From NCBI RefSeq assembly GCF_004343505.1, contig NZ_SLXU01000009.1, positions 42,812 to 106,811 of the forward strand: a stretch of DNA of 64,000 nucleotides. Direction: 5' to 3'. A program made the position numbers and the translations under genes. Each line of letters opens with the position of its first letter. The first letter of the stretch is position 1. This DNA is from Rhodovulum bhavnagarense (GTDB lineage Bacteria; Pseudomonadota; Alphaproteobacteria; Rhodobacterales; Rhodobacteraceae). The notes below the pieces were generated by a model that searched no databases, had not been told where the DNA came from, and saw nothing but the letters and a program-made list of their open reading frames with translations. This document shows, piece by piece, positions 1 to 11,412 of the stretch.

Positions 1-1
1 C

Positions 2-379
2 ATCGCGATGGAAGGTGACGGTCGTGCCGCGGTCTATGCCGGAGGCTGGTCTGACTACCAGGCACAGCGCAAAGCACACCAGATGCCGGAAGTCATAGAA
101 AAACCAAATCGTTCCGGGCCAAAGTCTAGGTCAAGTGAAAGAAATGACCCACAAGGGCTTAGTTTTACACAAAAGCATCGGCTAGAGGTGTTGCCCGCTG
201 AAATTGAACGGCTGGAGGCCGAGATCGCCAAGCTGGAAGAATTCCTTTCCGACCCCGAGTTGTTCACCCGAGAGCCGGCAAAGTTCGAAAAGGCAAGCAG
301 CGCCCTGATTCAGCGTCAGACAGCGCTTGCCGCAGCCGAAGAGGAATGGCTGGATCTTGCGCAAAAGGCTGAGGGCTGA
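2..379 (+). CDS. ABC-F family ATPase, C-terminal part (5' end outside window)
   Basis: The reading frame is open to the left edge, so only the last ~126 residues of a larger protein are present. The segment YAGGWSDY followed by a charged linker and a Leu/Glu-rich coiled coil (ERLEAEIAKLEEFL, then DPELF) is the usual ending of Uup/ABC-F proteins: the end of the second ATPase domain and the C-terminal coiled-coil domain. ABC-F proteins are soluble tandem ATPases that act on ribosomes or nucleic acids, not transporters. No Walker motifs are inside the window, so the subfamily (Uup versus EttA) is inferred from the C-terminal coiled coil only. It converges on the SDR gene, whose stop lies 6 bp away. 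Confidence 0.8.
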   Translation: MAMEGDGRAAVYAGGWSDYQAQRKAHQMPEVIEKPNRSGPKSRSSERNDPQGLSFTQKHRLEVLPAEIERLEAEIAKLEEFLSDPELFTREPAKFEKASSALIQRQTALAAAEEEWLDLAQKAEG

Positions 380-385
380 ACGCCC

Positions 386-1141
386 TCATTTCATCCTCAA
401 CGCACCATCGAGCCGGATCACCTCGCCGTTCAGATAGCAGTTCTGCACGATGTGCATGACAAGGGCCGCGAATTCCGCCGGTTCGCCCAGTCGCGGGGGC
501 GCGGTCACGTCGGCAGCGAGCGCGTCCATTACCTCCTGACCCAGCCCCTCGAGCATCGGGGTTCGGAAGACACCGGGCGCAATGGCCATGACGCGGATTT
601 TCAGGCTGGCAAGGTCGCGCGCCAGCGGTAAGGTCATCGCCGCGATTCCACCCTTCGAGGCCGCATAGGCCGCTTGACCCTTCTGGCCGTCAAAGGCCGC
701 GACGGAGGCCGTGTTTACGATCACGCCCCGGCAACCGTCGCGATCATCGGCATTGCCTGCCATTTCGGCCGCGGCCAGGCGCAGAACGTTGAAACTTCCA
801 ATCAGGTTGATTTCCACTGTCTTGCGAAAGCTGTCCAGCGCATGCGGACCCGACCTGCCCAACGTGCGTTCAGCGGTGGCGATGCCTGCGCAGTTGATGC
901 AGGCGGTGATGCCGCCCATTTGCGTGCTGGCCTCGCTGATGGCCTGCGCAACCGATGTGGCATCGGTCACATCAACCGGCAGGAATCCGGCACCGATTTC
1001 CGAAGCAAGCGCCGCCCCCCCGGCGACATCGCGATCAAGGATCGTCACCGCCGCCTCTGCATCGCATAACGCGCGTGCCGTCGCGGCACCCAGCCCCGAG
1101 GCTCCCCCGGTAACGATCGCCTTTGTTTCACTGATCTGCAT
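386..1141 (-). CDS. SDR-family 3-hydroxyacyl-CoA dehydrogenase type 2-like (HSD10-like)
   Basis: Classical short-chain dehydrogenase of 251 residues. It has the N-terminal NAD-binding TGGASGLG motif, an NCAG motif, and a catalytic Ser-Tyr-Lys set seen as [21 protein letters not shown]. The long insert before the Ser and the ending around [14 protein letters not shown] are typical of the HSD10 group, which oxidises 3-hydroxyacyl-CoA with NAD+ in fatty-acid or branched-chain breakdown. The start was placed at the second ATG (1141) because GGAGG lies 7 bases ahead of it, whereas the upstream ATG at 1147 abuts the same GGAGG. The exact acyl substrate cannot be read from sequence. Confidence 0.85.
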   Translation of the reverse strand: MQISETKAIVTGGASGLGAATARALCDAEAAVTILDRDVAGGAALASEIGAGFLPVDVTDATSVAQAISEASTQMGGITACINCAGIATAERTLGRSGPHALDSFRKTVEINLIGSFNVLRLAAAEMAGNADDRDGCRGVIVNTASVAAFDGQKGQAAYAASKGGIAAMTLPLARDLASLKIRVMAIAPGVFRTPMLEGLGQEVMDALAADVTAPPRLGEPAEFAALVMHIVQNCYLNGEVIRLDGALRMK

Positions 1142-1363
1142 GTGCATCCCTCCCGTGAATATCGGCGACCAGAGCTAGCCGCGAGTGGCACGCCTTGTCC
1201 AGCCGGTTGCAACGGCGCGGGGGCGCTCATGTCCATGTCAGGTCATGCAGGATGGCCGGTATCATCACCATATCGGCCGACGCTGTGCCCTTGCCCCCCC
1301 GTATTCCCATCACGCGCCAGATATGCAAGAACCGCCGCGAAACGCGCGAGAGAGTTGGACGCC

Positions 1364-2776
1364 ATGACCGAGATCAGCCTCTACAATACCCGCACCCGCC
1401 GGAAGGAGCGGTTCGATCCCATCAACCCCGACAATGTGCGGATGTATGTCTGTGGTCCCACGGTCTATGACCGGGCGCACCTGGGTAACGCACGCCCGGT
1501 GGTGGTGTTCGACGTCCTGTTCCGCCTGTTGCGCCATGTCTATGGACCAGATCATGTCACTTATGTACGCAACTTCACCGATGTGGACGACAAGATCATC
1601 GCGCGGGCCGATGAAAACGGGCGACCCATCGAGGAGATCACCGCCGAAACCACGCAATGGTTCCTTGAGGATATGGGCGCGCTGGGCGCGCTGGAACCAA
1701 CCTACATGCCGCGTGCGACCGCCTATATCGGCCAGATGATCGCCATGATCGAGGTGTTGATCGCAAAGGGTCACGCCTATGCCGCAGATGGCCATGTCTT
1801 GTTCGACGTTCGCAGCTATCGCGATTACGGCGCGCTTTCAGGGCGATCGGTGGACGACATGATCGCCGGTGCGCGCGTCGAGGTGGCACCGTATAAACGT
1901 GATCCGATGGATTTCGTCCTTTGGAAACCGTCGACGGATCATCAGCCGGGCTGGGACAGTCCCTGGGGGCGCGGGCGTCCGGGCTGGCATATCGAGTGCT
2001 CGGCGATGTCGCGAGAGTTGCTAGGAGAAAGTTTCGATATTCACGGCGGCGGCAACGACTTGACATTTCCCCACCATGAAAACGAGATCGCGCAAAGCTG
2101 CTGTGCCCATCCGGGTAGCGATTTCGCGCGTTACTGGTTGCATAACGAGATGTTGCAGGTCGAAGGCCGGAAAATGTCCAAGTCTCTGGGCAATTTCTTT
2201 ACCGTACACGATCTGTTGGAACAGGGTGTGCCGGGCGAGGTGATCCGCTTTGCCTTCTTGTCCACGCATTACCGCAAGCCGATGGACTGGACGGCGGAAA
2301 AGGCGCGGGAGGCGGAGGTGGTTCTACGCAAGTGGCGCGCCATTGCCGATGGGGTCGAACCATCAACACCAAGCCAGGCGGTATTGGATCGCTTGGCTGA
2401 CGATCTGAACACGGCGGGCGCCATGGCCGAACTGCACAGACTCGCCAACCTGCTTCAATCTTGGGAAGGCGGGGCGGCTTTGCCTGATTTCGATGTAGCT
2501 TCTGCCCATGGCGAGTTCGTGGCCTCTGCGCGGCTTCTGGGATTGTTGACCGAGGAACTTTCTGGATGGGAACGGGCGTCCTCGGATCTTTCACCATTGA
2601 CTGAGAAACTATCGTTGGCGCGGGTCAAGGCCATGACCACAAAGGATTTCAGTGAGGTCGATCGCCTAAAGGCCGCGCTTGTTTCAGCCGGCGTCGAGGT
2701 ACGTATGTCCAGGGATGGCGTCGAACTTGTCCCCGGTCCCGACTTCGACCCCTCGGGGCTGGATAGGCTGGAATGA
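1364..2776 (+). CDS. cysS: Cysteinyl-tRNA synthetase
   Basis: Class I aminoacyl-tRNA synthetase that charges tRNA-Cys in the cytoplasm; 470 residues, the usual length. It shows the zinc Cys and CGPTVYD stretch (residues 30-36), the HIGH-type HLGN (39-42), the HIECSAMS and HHENEIAQS zinc/substrate segments, and a perfect KMSKS loop ([12 protein letters not shown]). The frame is open for 74 codons upstream, but MTEISLYNT is the normal N terminus, so the start is set at 1364. The upstream 216 bases after the divergent SDR gene hold the promoter region; no riboswitch was recognised there. Confidence 0.97.
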   Translation: MTEISLYNTRTRRKERFDPINPDNVRMYVCGPTVYDRAHLGNARPVVVFDVLFRLLRHVYGPDHVTYVRNFTDVDDKIIARADENGRPIEEITAETTQWFLEDMGALGALEPTYMPRATAYIGQMIAMIEVLIAKGHAYAADGHVLFDVRSYRDYGALSGRSVDDMIAGARVEVAPYKRDPMDFVLWKPSTDHQPGWDSPWGRGRPGWHIECSAMSRELLGESFDIHGGGNDLTFPHHENEIAQSCCAHPGSDFARYWLHNEMLQVEGRKMSKSLGNFFTVHDLLEQGVPGEVIRFAFLSTHYRKPMDWTAEKAREAEVVLRKWRAIADGVEPSTPSQAVLDRLADDLNTAGAMAELHRLANLLQSWEGGAALPDFDVASAHGEFVASARLLGLLTEELSGWERASSDLSPLTEKLSLARVKAMTTKDFSEVDRLKAALVSAGVEVRMSRDGVELVPGPDFDPSGLDRLE

Positions 2777-2861
2777 TGTCCCGCGCCCCAAAATCGCGCC
2801 AACTCGACCGAGGATGGCAGTGTTCAGGCCGTGATGCACCAGGCATGACGATGTACCGGGC

Positions 2862-3629
2862 ATGACGTTACAAGCCTGCGCCGAGATCGTGCGGCGTGGC
2901 GATCCCGACCGCTTTCGCGTCGCGATGGCCGCACCCTTGACGGCGCGCGCGCGGCTCTTGCCGCTTTTCGCTTTCAATGTCGAGGTGGCGCGCGCCCCGT
3001 GGGTCAGCAGCGAGCCCATGATCGCCGAGATGCGCCTCCAATGGTGGCGAGATGTTTTGGCAGAGATCGTCGAGGGCGGCAAGACACGCCGCCACGAGGT
3101 GGCCGAGCCGCTGGCGGAGGTTCTGTCACCGGCTGATGCGCGGGCGCTTGACGCCTTGGTCCTGGCGCGGCGCTGGGATGCCTATCGTGAACCTTTTGCC
3201 GATCAAGCCGCTTTGGAGAGGCATATCGAGGCAAGCGCGGCAACCCTTCTGGTCGTGGCTGCACGCGTGCTGGGTGCGCGCAGCGGCCTCTCGACGCTGC
3301 ATGAGCTGGGTTATGCGATGGGGCTGGCCAATTGGTTGATCGCTGTTCCCAAGCTTGAGGAACTTGGGCGTATCCCGCTGATCGACGGACGACCAGAGGC
3401 GGTATCGGCGCTGGCCCGCGCCGGGGCGGAGCGGCTGGCGCGGGTCCGGGCTGCGCGTGATGTCATTCCTGCCGCCGCGATCCCGGCCGCACGCATGGCA
3501 TGGCGTGCAGATCCCGTCTTGCGGCGCGCGGCTCAAAGTCCAGAACGGGTTGCTGCCGGCAGGCTGGAGGTTTCGGAATCCGCCCGGCGCGCCGCCTTTC
3601 TGTGGCGGGCCATGGCCGGGCGCTGGTAA
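2862..3629 (+). CDS. Squalene/phytoene synthase family protein
   Basis: 255 residues resembling the NDUFAF6-like branch of the trans-isoprenyl diphosphate synthase fold. The N-terminal segment reads LLPLFAFNVEVARAPWVSSEPMIAEMRLQWWRD, split here as LLPLFAFNVEVARAPW and MIAEMRLQWWRD, typical of this family. The aspartate-rich DXXXD motifs of true squalene or phytoene synthases are not obvious, so a biosynthetic role is doubtful; the eukaryotic relatives assist complex I assembly. It follows cysS by 85 bp in the same direction and converges on the SYLF lipoprotein gene. The ribosome-binding site is weak. Confidence 0.75.
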   Translation: MTLQACAEIVRRGDPDRFRVAMAAPLTARARLLPLFAFNVEVARAPWVSSEPMIAEMRLQWWRDVLAEIVEGGKTRRHEVAEPLAEVLSPADARALDALVLARRWDAYREPFADQAALERHIEASAATLLVVAARVLGARSGLSTLHELGYAMGLANWLIAVPKLEELGRIPLIDGRPEAVSALARAGAERLARVRAARDVIPAAAIPAARMAWRADPVLRRAAQSPERVAAGRLEVSESARRAAFLWRAMAGRW

Positions 3630-3667
3630 TAGCTTTACGGAACAAACCGTCTCTGCTTTCAAAGCAG

Positions 3668-4243
3668 TTAGGGGATGATTCTCGTGTATTTCGTTCCCTC
3701 GAGCGAGGCGCCGATGATCAGGCCCTGCTGTCCGAAAATCAGCGCGATCACCGGGTCAAGCGCGGTCATCGTGCGCGCAGAGAGGTTTCCGCCCTGGTCG
3801 CGGACCGCGTATTCGATATCGCCGCCCGCCGACCAGCCCGCCCCTGCGCGGAACTCGCGCAGTGCCTCGGGTGTCATGAAAAACAGTGCATGGGCATATT
3901 GTTGTGCCCCGATCTGAAAGCCAAAGCTGGCCTGCGTGGCAGAGTAATAATCCACCGTCACGTTATCGACCCGCAGCGCCCCGCGCCCATAGGCCCCGCC
4001 AACGCCCAGCCCGGCCTTGGTGATCAGTGGCATCCACAGGATACCCTGGGCCTTTTCAGCGAGTGTCTGCGTGTCGGGATAGCGCATGAACAGGTAATCG
4101 CGCGTGGCGTCGACCCGGCTGTCTATGGTGTAGCTTCCGGTGCTGCCCACACCGTTGCCGCAGGCCGAGAGAGCCGTCGCAGCGCCCGCTGCCGCGATAA
4201 ATCTGCGGCGGGATACCCCGCCTGCCATCTTGCCGTCTTGCAT
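3668..4243 (-). CDS. SYLF/YSC84-domain lipoprotein with Tat-type signal
   Basis: 191 residues. The N terminus has a twin-arginine motif (SRRRFIAAAG) followed by a lipobox (LSAC), so export as a folded, lipid-anchored periplasmic protein is likely. The rest matches the SYLF (YSC84) domain, a lipid-binding fold: GILWMPLITKAGLGVGGAYGRGAL and the ending IIGASLEGTKYTRI. The bacterial role is unknown. The start at 4243 has GAGG 8 bases upstream. It lies 109 bp downstream of hemB on the same strand and could share its transcript. Confidence 0.8.
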   Translation of the reverse strand: MQDGKMAGGVSRRRFIAAAGAATALSACGNGVGSTGSYTIDSRVDATRDYLFMRYPDTQTLAEKAQGILWMPLITKAGLGVGGAYGRGALRVDNVTVDYYSATQASFGFQIGAQQYAHALFFMTPEALREFRAGAGWSAGGDIEYAVRDQGGNLSARTMTALDPVIALIFGQQGLIIGASLEGTKYTRIIP

Positions 4244-4352
4244 TGCTCGTGCCTCTTTGCATTAGGCCTTTGGGACCGATTGCAAGAACTATAATCTGCC
4301 CCGCACCCTTTGTCACCGGGGCACGGGGCGGATGGGCAAGTTCACGCCCGGT

Positions 4353-5405
<1,053 letters not shown>

Positions 5406-5471
5406 CTATCTCAAGTGCGGGATTCGTCCCCCCGCAGCACGATTGGCGCGGGCACAACGGAGCACCTTACC

Positions 5472-5999
5472 TTGAACTGGTACGAGAATGTCTATGAGCT
5501 TATCGACATGCGGTCGTTCTCGAACCTGTGGTACTGGATCGCGCTTGCGGTGACATGGTCGACGGCCAGCCACTGGGTTCTGGGCGTTCCATATGACATG
5601 GTGCAGCGTGCCCGCGTGCATGGCGGGCAGGCCGCCGCTGATGTTGCGGCGCTTGTGGCCATCAACACGCGTCGTATCCTGTTCATCGCGCGCGAGGCAG
5701 GTATCTGGATCGTGGCGCTTGGCGGGTTCGGGGGGTCACTGTTGCTGACGCTTGGATTTGGCTATGGCTCTGAATTCTGCCAGGCCGTGTTCCTTCTGGG
5801 GGCGCCCTTTGCCTTGGTCAGCCTGATCTCGGTGCGCACGGCGCACCTGATAGAACGGCGCGCCCCCGTCGACGAGGCGCTTTACCGGATGCTGCGGATG
5901 CACCGGTTGAGCGTTCAATTCGTCGGGATCGTGTCCATTTTCGTCACGGCCATGTGGGGCATGTGGCAGAACATGCAGATCGGCGTTCTGGGCGGTTGA
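5472..5999 (+). CDS. Conserved membrane protein (often labelled 'component of SufBCD complex')
   Basis: 175 residues with three or four hydrophobic segments, starting around FSNLWYWIALAVTW. Rhodobacteraceae homologues are commonly labelled as a SufBCD component, but no Fe-S motif is visible and that label looks unsupported. The start is TTG at 5472 (LNWYENVYELIDMRSF), preceded by GGAG at 5459-5462. The same frame is open far upstream, but that part lies antisense to hemB and is a shadow. It is followed by mfd 33 bp downstream. Confidence 0.7.
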   Translation: MNWYENVYELIDMRSFSNLWYWIALAVTWSTASHWVLGVPYDMVQRARVHGGQAAADVAALVAINTRRILFIAREAGIWIVALGGFGGSLLLTLGFGYGSEFCQAVFLLGAPFALVSLISVRTAHLIERRAPVDEALYRMLRMHRLSVQFVGIVSIFVTAMWGMWQNMQIGVLGG

Positions 6000-6032
6000 C
6001 CCGGATCGCCCCCCACCTTAACTGAGCCGCCC

Positions 6033-9000
6033 ATGTCCGAGCCCATGCACATTACCGCCGGAGGCGCGCCCGAAGGTTTCGACGCCCGGCTTCTGGCCCG
6101 AGAGGTCGACCGTAGCGGCGCGCCCGTATTGCATATCGCGCGCGACGACAGGCGGTTGGTGGCGATGCGCGCGGCGCTTGCGTTTTTTGCCCCCCAAGTG
6201 GTGGTCCTGGAATTCCCAGCCTGGGATTGCCTGCCCTATGACCGTGTCTCGCCCAATCCAGATACCGAGGCCGCGCGGATGGCGACGCTGGCCGCGCTGG
6301 CCTCTGGATTGTCGGGCCCGTTCATCGTGTTGACCACGGTCAATGCCGCCACGCAGCGTTTGCCCGCGCGCGCGGTGTTGCGTGAGTCATCCTTTGTTGC
6401 GCGTGTCGGGCGGCAGATAGACGAGGAGACGCTCAAGGCCTTCCTCGTGCGCATGGGTTTTTCCCAAGCCCCAACGGTGATGGAGCCAGGCGATTACGCG
6501 GTGCGCGGCGGTATCATCGACATCTATCCTCCGGGCGAGGCAGGGCCGGTTCGACTGGACCTGTTCGGCGATGTGCTGGACGGGGCACGGCGGTTCGATC
6601 CCGCAACCCAGAGAACGACCGAGCGGCTGGACACTGTCGAACTGGCCCCGGTATCCGAGGTGATCCTGGACGATGCCGCGATCACCCGGTTCCGGCAGAA
6701 TTACAGGATCGAGTTCGGTGCGGCGGGCACGGATGATCCGCTCTACGAGGCTGTCAGCGCAGGGCGCAAGCATGCCGGGGTCGAACACTGGCTGCCCTTT
6801 TTCCACGAGCGGCTTGAAACGCTTTTCGATTACCTGCCGGGGGCCAGCATCTATCTTGACGACCAGGCCACACCGACCCGTCTGACGCGATGGGAAACCA
6901 TCGCCGATCAATACGAAACACGGCGCGAGGCTATGATGCAGAAGGGGCGGATCGATTCCGTCTACAAGCCCTGCCCACCTGGGCTCATGTATCTCGATGA
7001 CGATGCCTGGGATGCGGCGCTGGCCGGGCGCCGTGTAGTGCAGATGAACCCTTTGGCGCAGGGAACCGGCCCAGGTGTTGTCGATGCGGGGGGGCGGATT
7101 GGTCGCAATTTCGCGCCCGAGCGAAAACTAGAACAAGTAAGCCTTTTCAGTGCATTGCAGCAGCATATTGAAGCACGACGTCAAGAGGGCTCAGTCGTCG
7201 TCGCGTCATATTCCGAGGGCGCGCGCGAACGCCTGAACGGCTTGCTGGAAGATGAGGGCATCATCGATACCCGGATGATCGCCGACATCCGAGACGTGTC
7301 CGATCCGCGCGGGGTCTACCTGACCGTCTGGGCGCTGGAACACGGGTTCGAGGGGCCCGGACTGACGGTGATCTCGGAACAGGACGTCCTTGGCGACCGC
7401 CTTATCCGCGCGCCAAGGAAACGCCGCAAGGCCGAGAACTTCCTGACCGAAGCTCAGACCTTGGCGCCAGGCGATCTGGTGGTCCATGTCGAACATGGGG
7501 TGGGCCGTTTCAACGGCCTGGAAACCATCACCGCCGCCGGGGCGCCGCATGAATGCCTGGCGCTGGAATATGCCGGCGGCGACCGGCTGTTCCTGCCGGT
7601 GGAAAACATCGAACTCCTGTCGCGCTACGGCCATGACGAGGGGTTGCTGGACAAGCTGGGCGGCGGCGCCTGGCAGGCCAGGAAGGCGCGGCTCAAGGAA
7701 CGTATCCGCCAGATCGCGGACAAGCTGATCCGTGTGGCAGCCGAGCGAGCGTTGCGCAACGCGCCCATATTGGAACCCAGCCACCACATGTGGGAGGCGT
7801 TTTCCGCACGCTTCCCTTATCAGGAAACCGACGATCAGTTGGCCGCCATCGAGGATGTGCTGAACGACATGGCCAGCGGCACGCCGATGGACCGGCTGAT
7901 CTGCGGCGACGTGGGGTTCGGCAAGACCGAGGTCGCGATGCGCGCGGCCTTCGTGGCGGCCATGTCCGGGGTACAGGTCGCGGTGATCGCGCCCACGACG
8001 CTGCTGGCCCGGCAGCACGCGAAAAGCTTCATGGAGCGGTTCCGCGGCTTCCCGATCGAGGTGCGGCAGCTTTCACGCTTCGTCACCGCCAAGGATGCCG
8101 CGAAGACGCGGGCGGGGCTGGCGGACGGCACGGTGGATATCGTGATCGGCACCCACGCGGTGCTGGCCAAGGCGGTGAAGTTCCAGAATCTCGGGCTGTT
8201 GATCATCGACGAGGAACAGCATTTCGGCGTCACCCACAAGGAACGGCTGAAGCAGATGCGCAGCGACATCCATGTGCTGACGCTGACCGCAACGCCGATC
8301 CCGCGCACCCTGCAGATGAGCCTGACCGGCGTGCGCGACCTGTCGATCATCGGCACGCCCCCCGTGGACCGGCTGTCGATCCGCACCTATGTCAGCGAGT
8401 TCGACACGGTGACGGTGCGCGAGGCATTGCTGCGCGAGCATTACCGCGGCGGGCAGAGCTTCTTCGTGGTGCCGCGCATCACGGACCTGCCGGAGATGGA
8501 GGCGTTCCTGCGCGACCAGGTGCCCGAGGTGAGTTTCATCACCGCTCATGGCCAGATGGCGGCGGGCGAGCTGGATGATCGGATGAACGCCTTCTACGAC
8601 GGCAAATACGATGTGCTGCTGGCCACCACGATCGTGGAATCCGGTTTGGACATCCCGACCGCCAACACGATGATCGTGCATCGGGCGGACATGTTCGGTC
8701 TGGCGCAGCTCTACCAGATCCGGGGGCGGGTGGGCCGGTCCAAGGCGCGGGCCTATGCCTATCTGACCACCAAGCCGCGCGCGCCGCTGACGCCGCAGGC
8801 GCAGAAGCGGCTGCGCGTCCTGGGCAGCCTGGACACGCTGGGGGCCGGGTTCACCCTGGCCAGCCAGGATCTGGACATTCGCGGCGCCGGCAACCTGGTG
8901 GGCGAGGAACAGTCGGGCCACGTCCGCGAGGTGGGCTTCGAGTTGTACCAGTCGATGCTGGAAGAGGCGATTGCCAAGATCAAGGCGGGCGAGATGGAGG

Positions 9001-9473
9001 GGCTGTCCGAGGCTGATGGCGATTGGTCGCCGCAGATCAACCTGGGCGTGCCGGTGCTGATCCCCGAGGATTACGTGCCGGATCTGGACGTGCGCCTGGG
9101 TCTTTACCGGCGGTTGTCGGGGCTCTCGACCAAGGTGGAACTGGAGGGCTTTGCCGCCGAGCTGATCGACCGGTTCGGCAAGCTTCCCAAGGAGGTCAAC
9201 ACGCTGCTGCTGGTGGTGCGGATCAAGGCGATGTGCAAGCGGGCGGGGATTGCGCGGATGGATGGCGGACCCAAGGGCGCGACGATCCAGTTCTGGGGCG
9301 ACAAGTTCGCCAATCCCGCCGGTCTGGTCGAATTCATCCAGGCGCAGCAGGGGCTGGCCAAGGTCAAGGACAACAAGATCATCCTGCGCCGCGACTGGAA
9401 GAAGGACAGCGACAAGATCAAGGGCGCCTTTGCCATCGCCCGCGACCTGGCGGAGAAGGTCAAGGCCGTCTGA
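6033..9473 (+). CDS. mfd: Transcription-repair coupling factor
   Basis: 1146 residues, the full usual length. It removes RNA polymerase stalled at DNA lesions and recruits UvrA. In order: a UvrB-like N-terminal region with FPAWDCLPYDRVSP, the CarD-like RNA-polymerase interaction domain starting near LAPGDLVVHVEHGVGRF, and the RecG-type translocase. The translocase has Walker A GDVGFGKTE, Walker B IIDEEQHFGV, a TATPIPRTLQMS motif III and the RGRVGRS motif VI. The C-terminal TRCF domain follows. It converges on ppk2, with a copy of the 22-bp intergenic repeat between them. Confidence 0.97.
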   Translation: MSEPMHITAGGAPEGFDARLLAREVDRSGAPVLHIARDDRRLVAMRAALAFFAPQVVVLEFPAWDCLPYDRVSPNPDTEAARMATLAALASGLSGPFIVLTTVNAATQRLPARAVLRESSFVARVGRQIDEETLKAFLVRMGFSQAPTVMEPGDYAVRGGIIDIYPPGEAGPVRLDLFGDVLDGARRFDPATQRTTERLDTVELAPVSEVILDDAAITRFRQNYRIEFGAAGTDDPLYEAVSAGRKHAGVEHWLPFFHERLETLFDYLPGASIYLDDQATPTRLTRWETIADQYETRREAMMQKGRIDSVYKPCPPGLMYLDDDAWDAALAGRRVVQMNPLAQGTGPGVVDAGGRIGRNFAPERKLEQVSLFSALQQHIEARRQEGSVVVASYSEGARERLNGLLEDEGIIDTRMIADIRDVSDPRGVYLTVWALEHGFEGPGLTVISEQDVLGDRLIRAPRKRRKAENFLTEAQTLAPGDLVVHVEHGVGRFNGLETITAAGAPHECLALEYAGGDRLFLPVENIELLSRYGHDEGLLDKLGGGAWQARKARLKERIRQIADKLIRVAAERALRNAPILEPSHHMWEAFSARFPYQETDDQLAAIEDVLNDMASGTPMDRLICGDVGFGKTEVAMRAAFVAAMSGVQVAVIAPTTLLARQHAKSFMERFRGFPIEVRQLSRFVTAKDAAKTRAGLADGTVDIVIGTHAVLAKAVKFQNLGLLIIDEEQHFGVTHKERLKQMRSDIHVLTLTATPIPRTLQMSLTGVRDLSIIGTPPVDRLSIRTYVSEFDTVTVREALLREHYRGGQSFFVVPRITDLPEMEAFLRDQVPEVSFITAHGQMAAGELDDRMNAFYDGKYDVLLATTIVESGLDIPTANTMIVHRADMFGLAQLYQIRGRVGRSKARAYAYLTTKPRAPLTPQAQKRLRVLGSLDTLGAGFTLASQDLDIRGAGNLVGEEQSGHVREVGFELYQSMLEEAIAKIKAGEMEGLSEADGDWSPQINLGVPVLIPEDYVPDLDVRLGLYRRLSGLSTKVELEGFAAELIDRFGKLPKEVNTLLLVVRIKAMCKRAGIARMDGGPKGATIQFWGDKFANPAGLVEFIQAQQGLAKVKDNKIILRRDWKKDSDKIKGAFAIARDLAEKVKAV

Positions 9474-9516
9474 AGCGCCCTTGGCGGGCGATCCACGCGT
9501 GGCGAGGGCGGAATCT

Positions 9517-9538
9517 GGGTATTTTTTCCAAGAAGAAG
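9517..9538 (+). repeat. 22-bp intergenic repeat, copy 1
   Basis: GGGTATTT, then TTT, then CCAAGAAGAAG. Lies between the convergent mfd and ppk2 genes. See the finding on the repeat family (also at 18297, 23365 and 28053). Confidence 0.7.
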
Positions 9539-9539
9539 A

Positions 9540-10409
9540 TCAGGATACCCAGATTTCCGGGCCGCCACATATCGCGGGATCGGGCAGACCGACCGCCGCA
9601 TCGTCCTTGCCGGCGTAATCCAGCCTCGACAAAACCGCCCTGATCGACGCGAGCCGCGCGCGGCGCTTGTCATCGGAGCGGATCACCGTCCAGGGCGCGC
9701 AGCAGGAGTGGCTGTGGACGAAAGTTTCGAGGATCGCCTCGGTATAGGAATCCCAACGCTTCAAACCCTCGACGTCGATCCAACTGAGTTTCCACTGTTT
9801 GAGTGGATCGCGCTCGCGATCCAGGAAGCGTCGCAGTTGCTCGGCGCGGCCGACATTGAGCCAGAGCTTGAAGAGGTGAATCCCCTCTTCGACCAGCATC
9901 GCCTCGAAATCGGGAACCTGCGCGAAGAAATGGGTGCGCTGGGCGGGCGTACAGAAGTCGAAGACATGCTCGACCACGGCGCGGTTATACCAGGAGCGGT
10001 CAAAGAATACGATCTCGCCCCCCGAGGGAAGATGAGGAATGTAGCGCTGGAAATACCATTGGCTGGCTTCGCGGTCGGAGGGCGTGCCCAAGGCCACGAC
10101 GCGCGCAACCCGAGGGTTAAGATTCTCGCGAAAGCGCTTGATCGTACCGCCCTTTCCGGCCGCGTCTCGACCCTCGAAGACGATTGCGACACGGCTGCCT
10201 TCTGCCTTGACATGGGCTTGCAGCTTGACCAGTTCGATTTGCAGCGCCGCGAGTTGTCGTTTGTAGGCATCGCTGTCCATTTCGCGATCATAGGGATAGC
10301 TGTCGGAAAGGATGTCCGATTTCTTTGCGTTCCGAATGGCGCGGCGGATGCTTTCGGGGGCCCGGGTGTCGTGGAATTCGCTGATCGCACCATCGAAAGG
10401 CAGTTTCAT
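9540..10409 (-). CDS. ppk2: Polyphosphate kinase 2
   Basis: 289 residues of the one-domain PPK2 family, which moves phosphate between polyphosphate and nucleoside diphosphates. It has Walker [10 protein letters not shown], the Walker B/DRSWYNRA motif and the lid stretch [13 protein letters not shown]. The N-terminal ~35 residues look unstructured. It lies 36 bp downstream of an alpha/beta hydrolase gene on the same strand and may be the last gene of the ATPase-metA-hydrolase run. Whether it prefers GDP or ADP cannot be decided here. Confidence 0.92.
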   Translation of the reverse strand: MKLPFDGAISEFHDTRAPESIRRAIRNAKKSDILSDSYPYDREMDSDAYKRQLAALQIELVKLQAHVKAEGSRVAIVFEGRDAAGKGGTIKRFRENLNPRVARVVALGTPSDREASQWYFQRYIPHLPSGGEIVFFDRSWYNRAVVEHVFDFCTPAQRTHFFAQVPDFEAMLVEEGIHLFKLWLNVGRAEQLRRFLDRERDPLKQWKLSWIDVEGLKRWDSYTEAILETFVHSHSCCAPWTVIRSDDKRRARLASIRAVLSRLDYAGKDDAAVGLPDPAICGGPEIWVS

Positions 10410-10445
10410 GGCCGTTCCTTTCTGTCGGGGATGACTGCGGGCCGA

Positions 10446-11402
10446 TCAGCCTTGCGGTCGCAATCGCGCCCGCGCGACGGCACGGTCGATCGCGGCACGC
10501 GTTGTGCGCGGTGCGGCGTGATGGATCATGTGACCGATGCCCGATAATTCGGTCAGGCGGGCATTGGGCAAGACAGCGGCCATGGGACGTGCATGAAGGT
10601 CGATCCCTACGATGGAATCGGCCGTGCCGTGGAGGATTTCCACCGGAATGTGAAGTCTCCGGTAGCGGGCCGACATGGACACCAGCGAAGGGCGCAGGCG
10701 ATCGACCTGCCGGGCGCTGGCGCGCAGAATCGCGGGGTTGAGCGCGAGGTCGAGGCCCACATAATCGGCATAGCCACGCGGGACGGGCTGGGGGGTGAAG
10801 AACCGGGGCAGGGCGCGGCGCGCGGCCCTTTCGGTAACGAAGGCGGTGACGAGCGTGCTGCCGAGTCCAGAGGCGGCGAACCCGTACCAAGGGTCAAGGG
10901 TCCCCTCGGGCCAGGGCATTGTCACGCCGGCCAGCGTGACCAGCCCCGCGACGCGGGCCTGGTGGTCAAGCGCCCAGGCCATTGCAACCGCGGCGCCATA
11001 GGAATGTCCAACAACCACCGCACGGCGGATACCGAGTTCGGCCGCGGCTCTTTCGAGTTGGGCGGCCTGGTCTTCGGGGCTGTCGCCGGTTTCGCGCAAA
11101 GGCTGGGAATAACCCAGGCCTGGGCGATCGAATGCGGTGACGCGATAGCTGTTTGCGAGGCGCGCTGTCAGATCGAACGTAAAATCACGCAGGTTGCCCG
11201 AGGCTCCGTGGATCAGGATCACGTCCGGCCCGCGCCCTTGTTGAACGTAATGCAGCCTGCGCCCGCGCAGGGTCAGAAATTGGCCCAGCGGCGGGGTCCG
11301 GGCCGGCGCGTGTTCGGTAGGCGCGGGCGCGCAGGCGCTAAGTCCGGACGCGGCGGCCAAGGCCAGGATCGTGCGGCGGGGATATCGCTCTGCCGATGAC
11401 AT
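10446..11402 (-). CDS. Alpha/beta hydrolase, secreted lipoprotein-like (tandem paralogue A)
   Basis: 318 residues. The N terminus (YPRRTILALAAASGLSAC) combines an RR pair, a hydrophobic stretch and a lipobox Cys, suggesting export and lipid anchoring. The hydrolase core has an oxyanion HGASG, the nucleophile elbow GHSYGA, an Asp before the last strand (HGTADSIV) and the catalytic His in SGIGHMIHH. It is clearly a paralogue of the next gene upstream (11413-12312), sharing [24 protein letters not shown] segments, but only this copy carries the export signal. The substrate is unknown. Confidence 0.85.
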   Translation of the reverse strand: MSSAERYPRRTILALAAASGLSACAPAPTEHAPARTPPLGQFLTLRGRRLHYVQQGRGPDVILIHGASGNLRDFTFDLTARLANSYRVTAFDRPGLGYSQPLRETGDSPEDQAAQLERAAAELGIRRAVVVGHSYGAAVAMAWALDHQARVAGLVTLAGVTMPWPEGTLDPWYGFAASGLGSTLVTAFVTERAARRALPRFFTPQPVPRGYADYVGLDLALNPAILRASARQVDRLRPSLVSMSARYRRLHIPVEILHGTADSIVGIDLHARPMAAVLPNARLTELSGIGHMIHHAAPRTTRAAIDRAVARARLRPQG

Positions 11403-11412
11403 GTGGATCTAC

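Noticed and set aside
3640..3667. CTGCTTTCAAAGCAG palindrome between convergent genes as terminator
   Set aside because: The stem has too small a loop and no T run follows in either direction.
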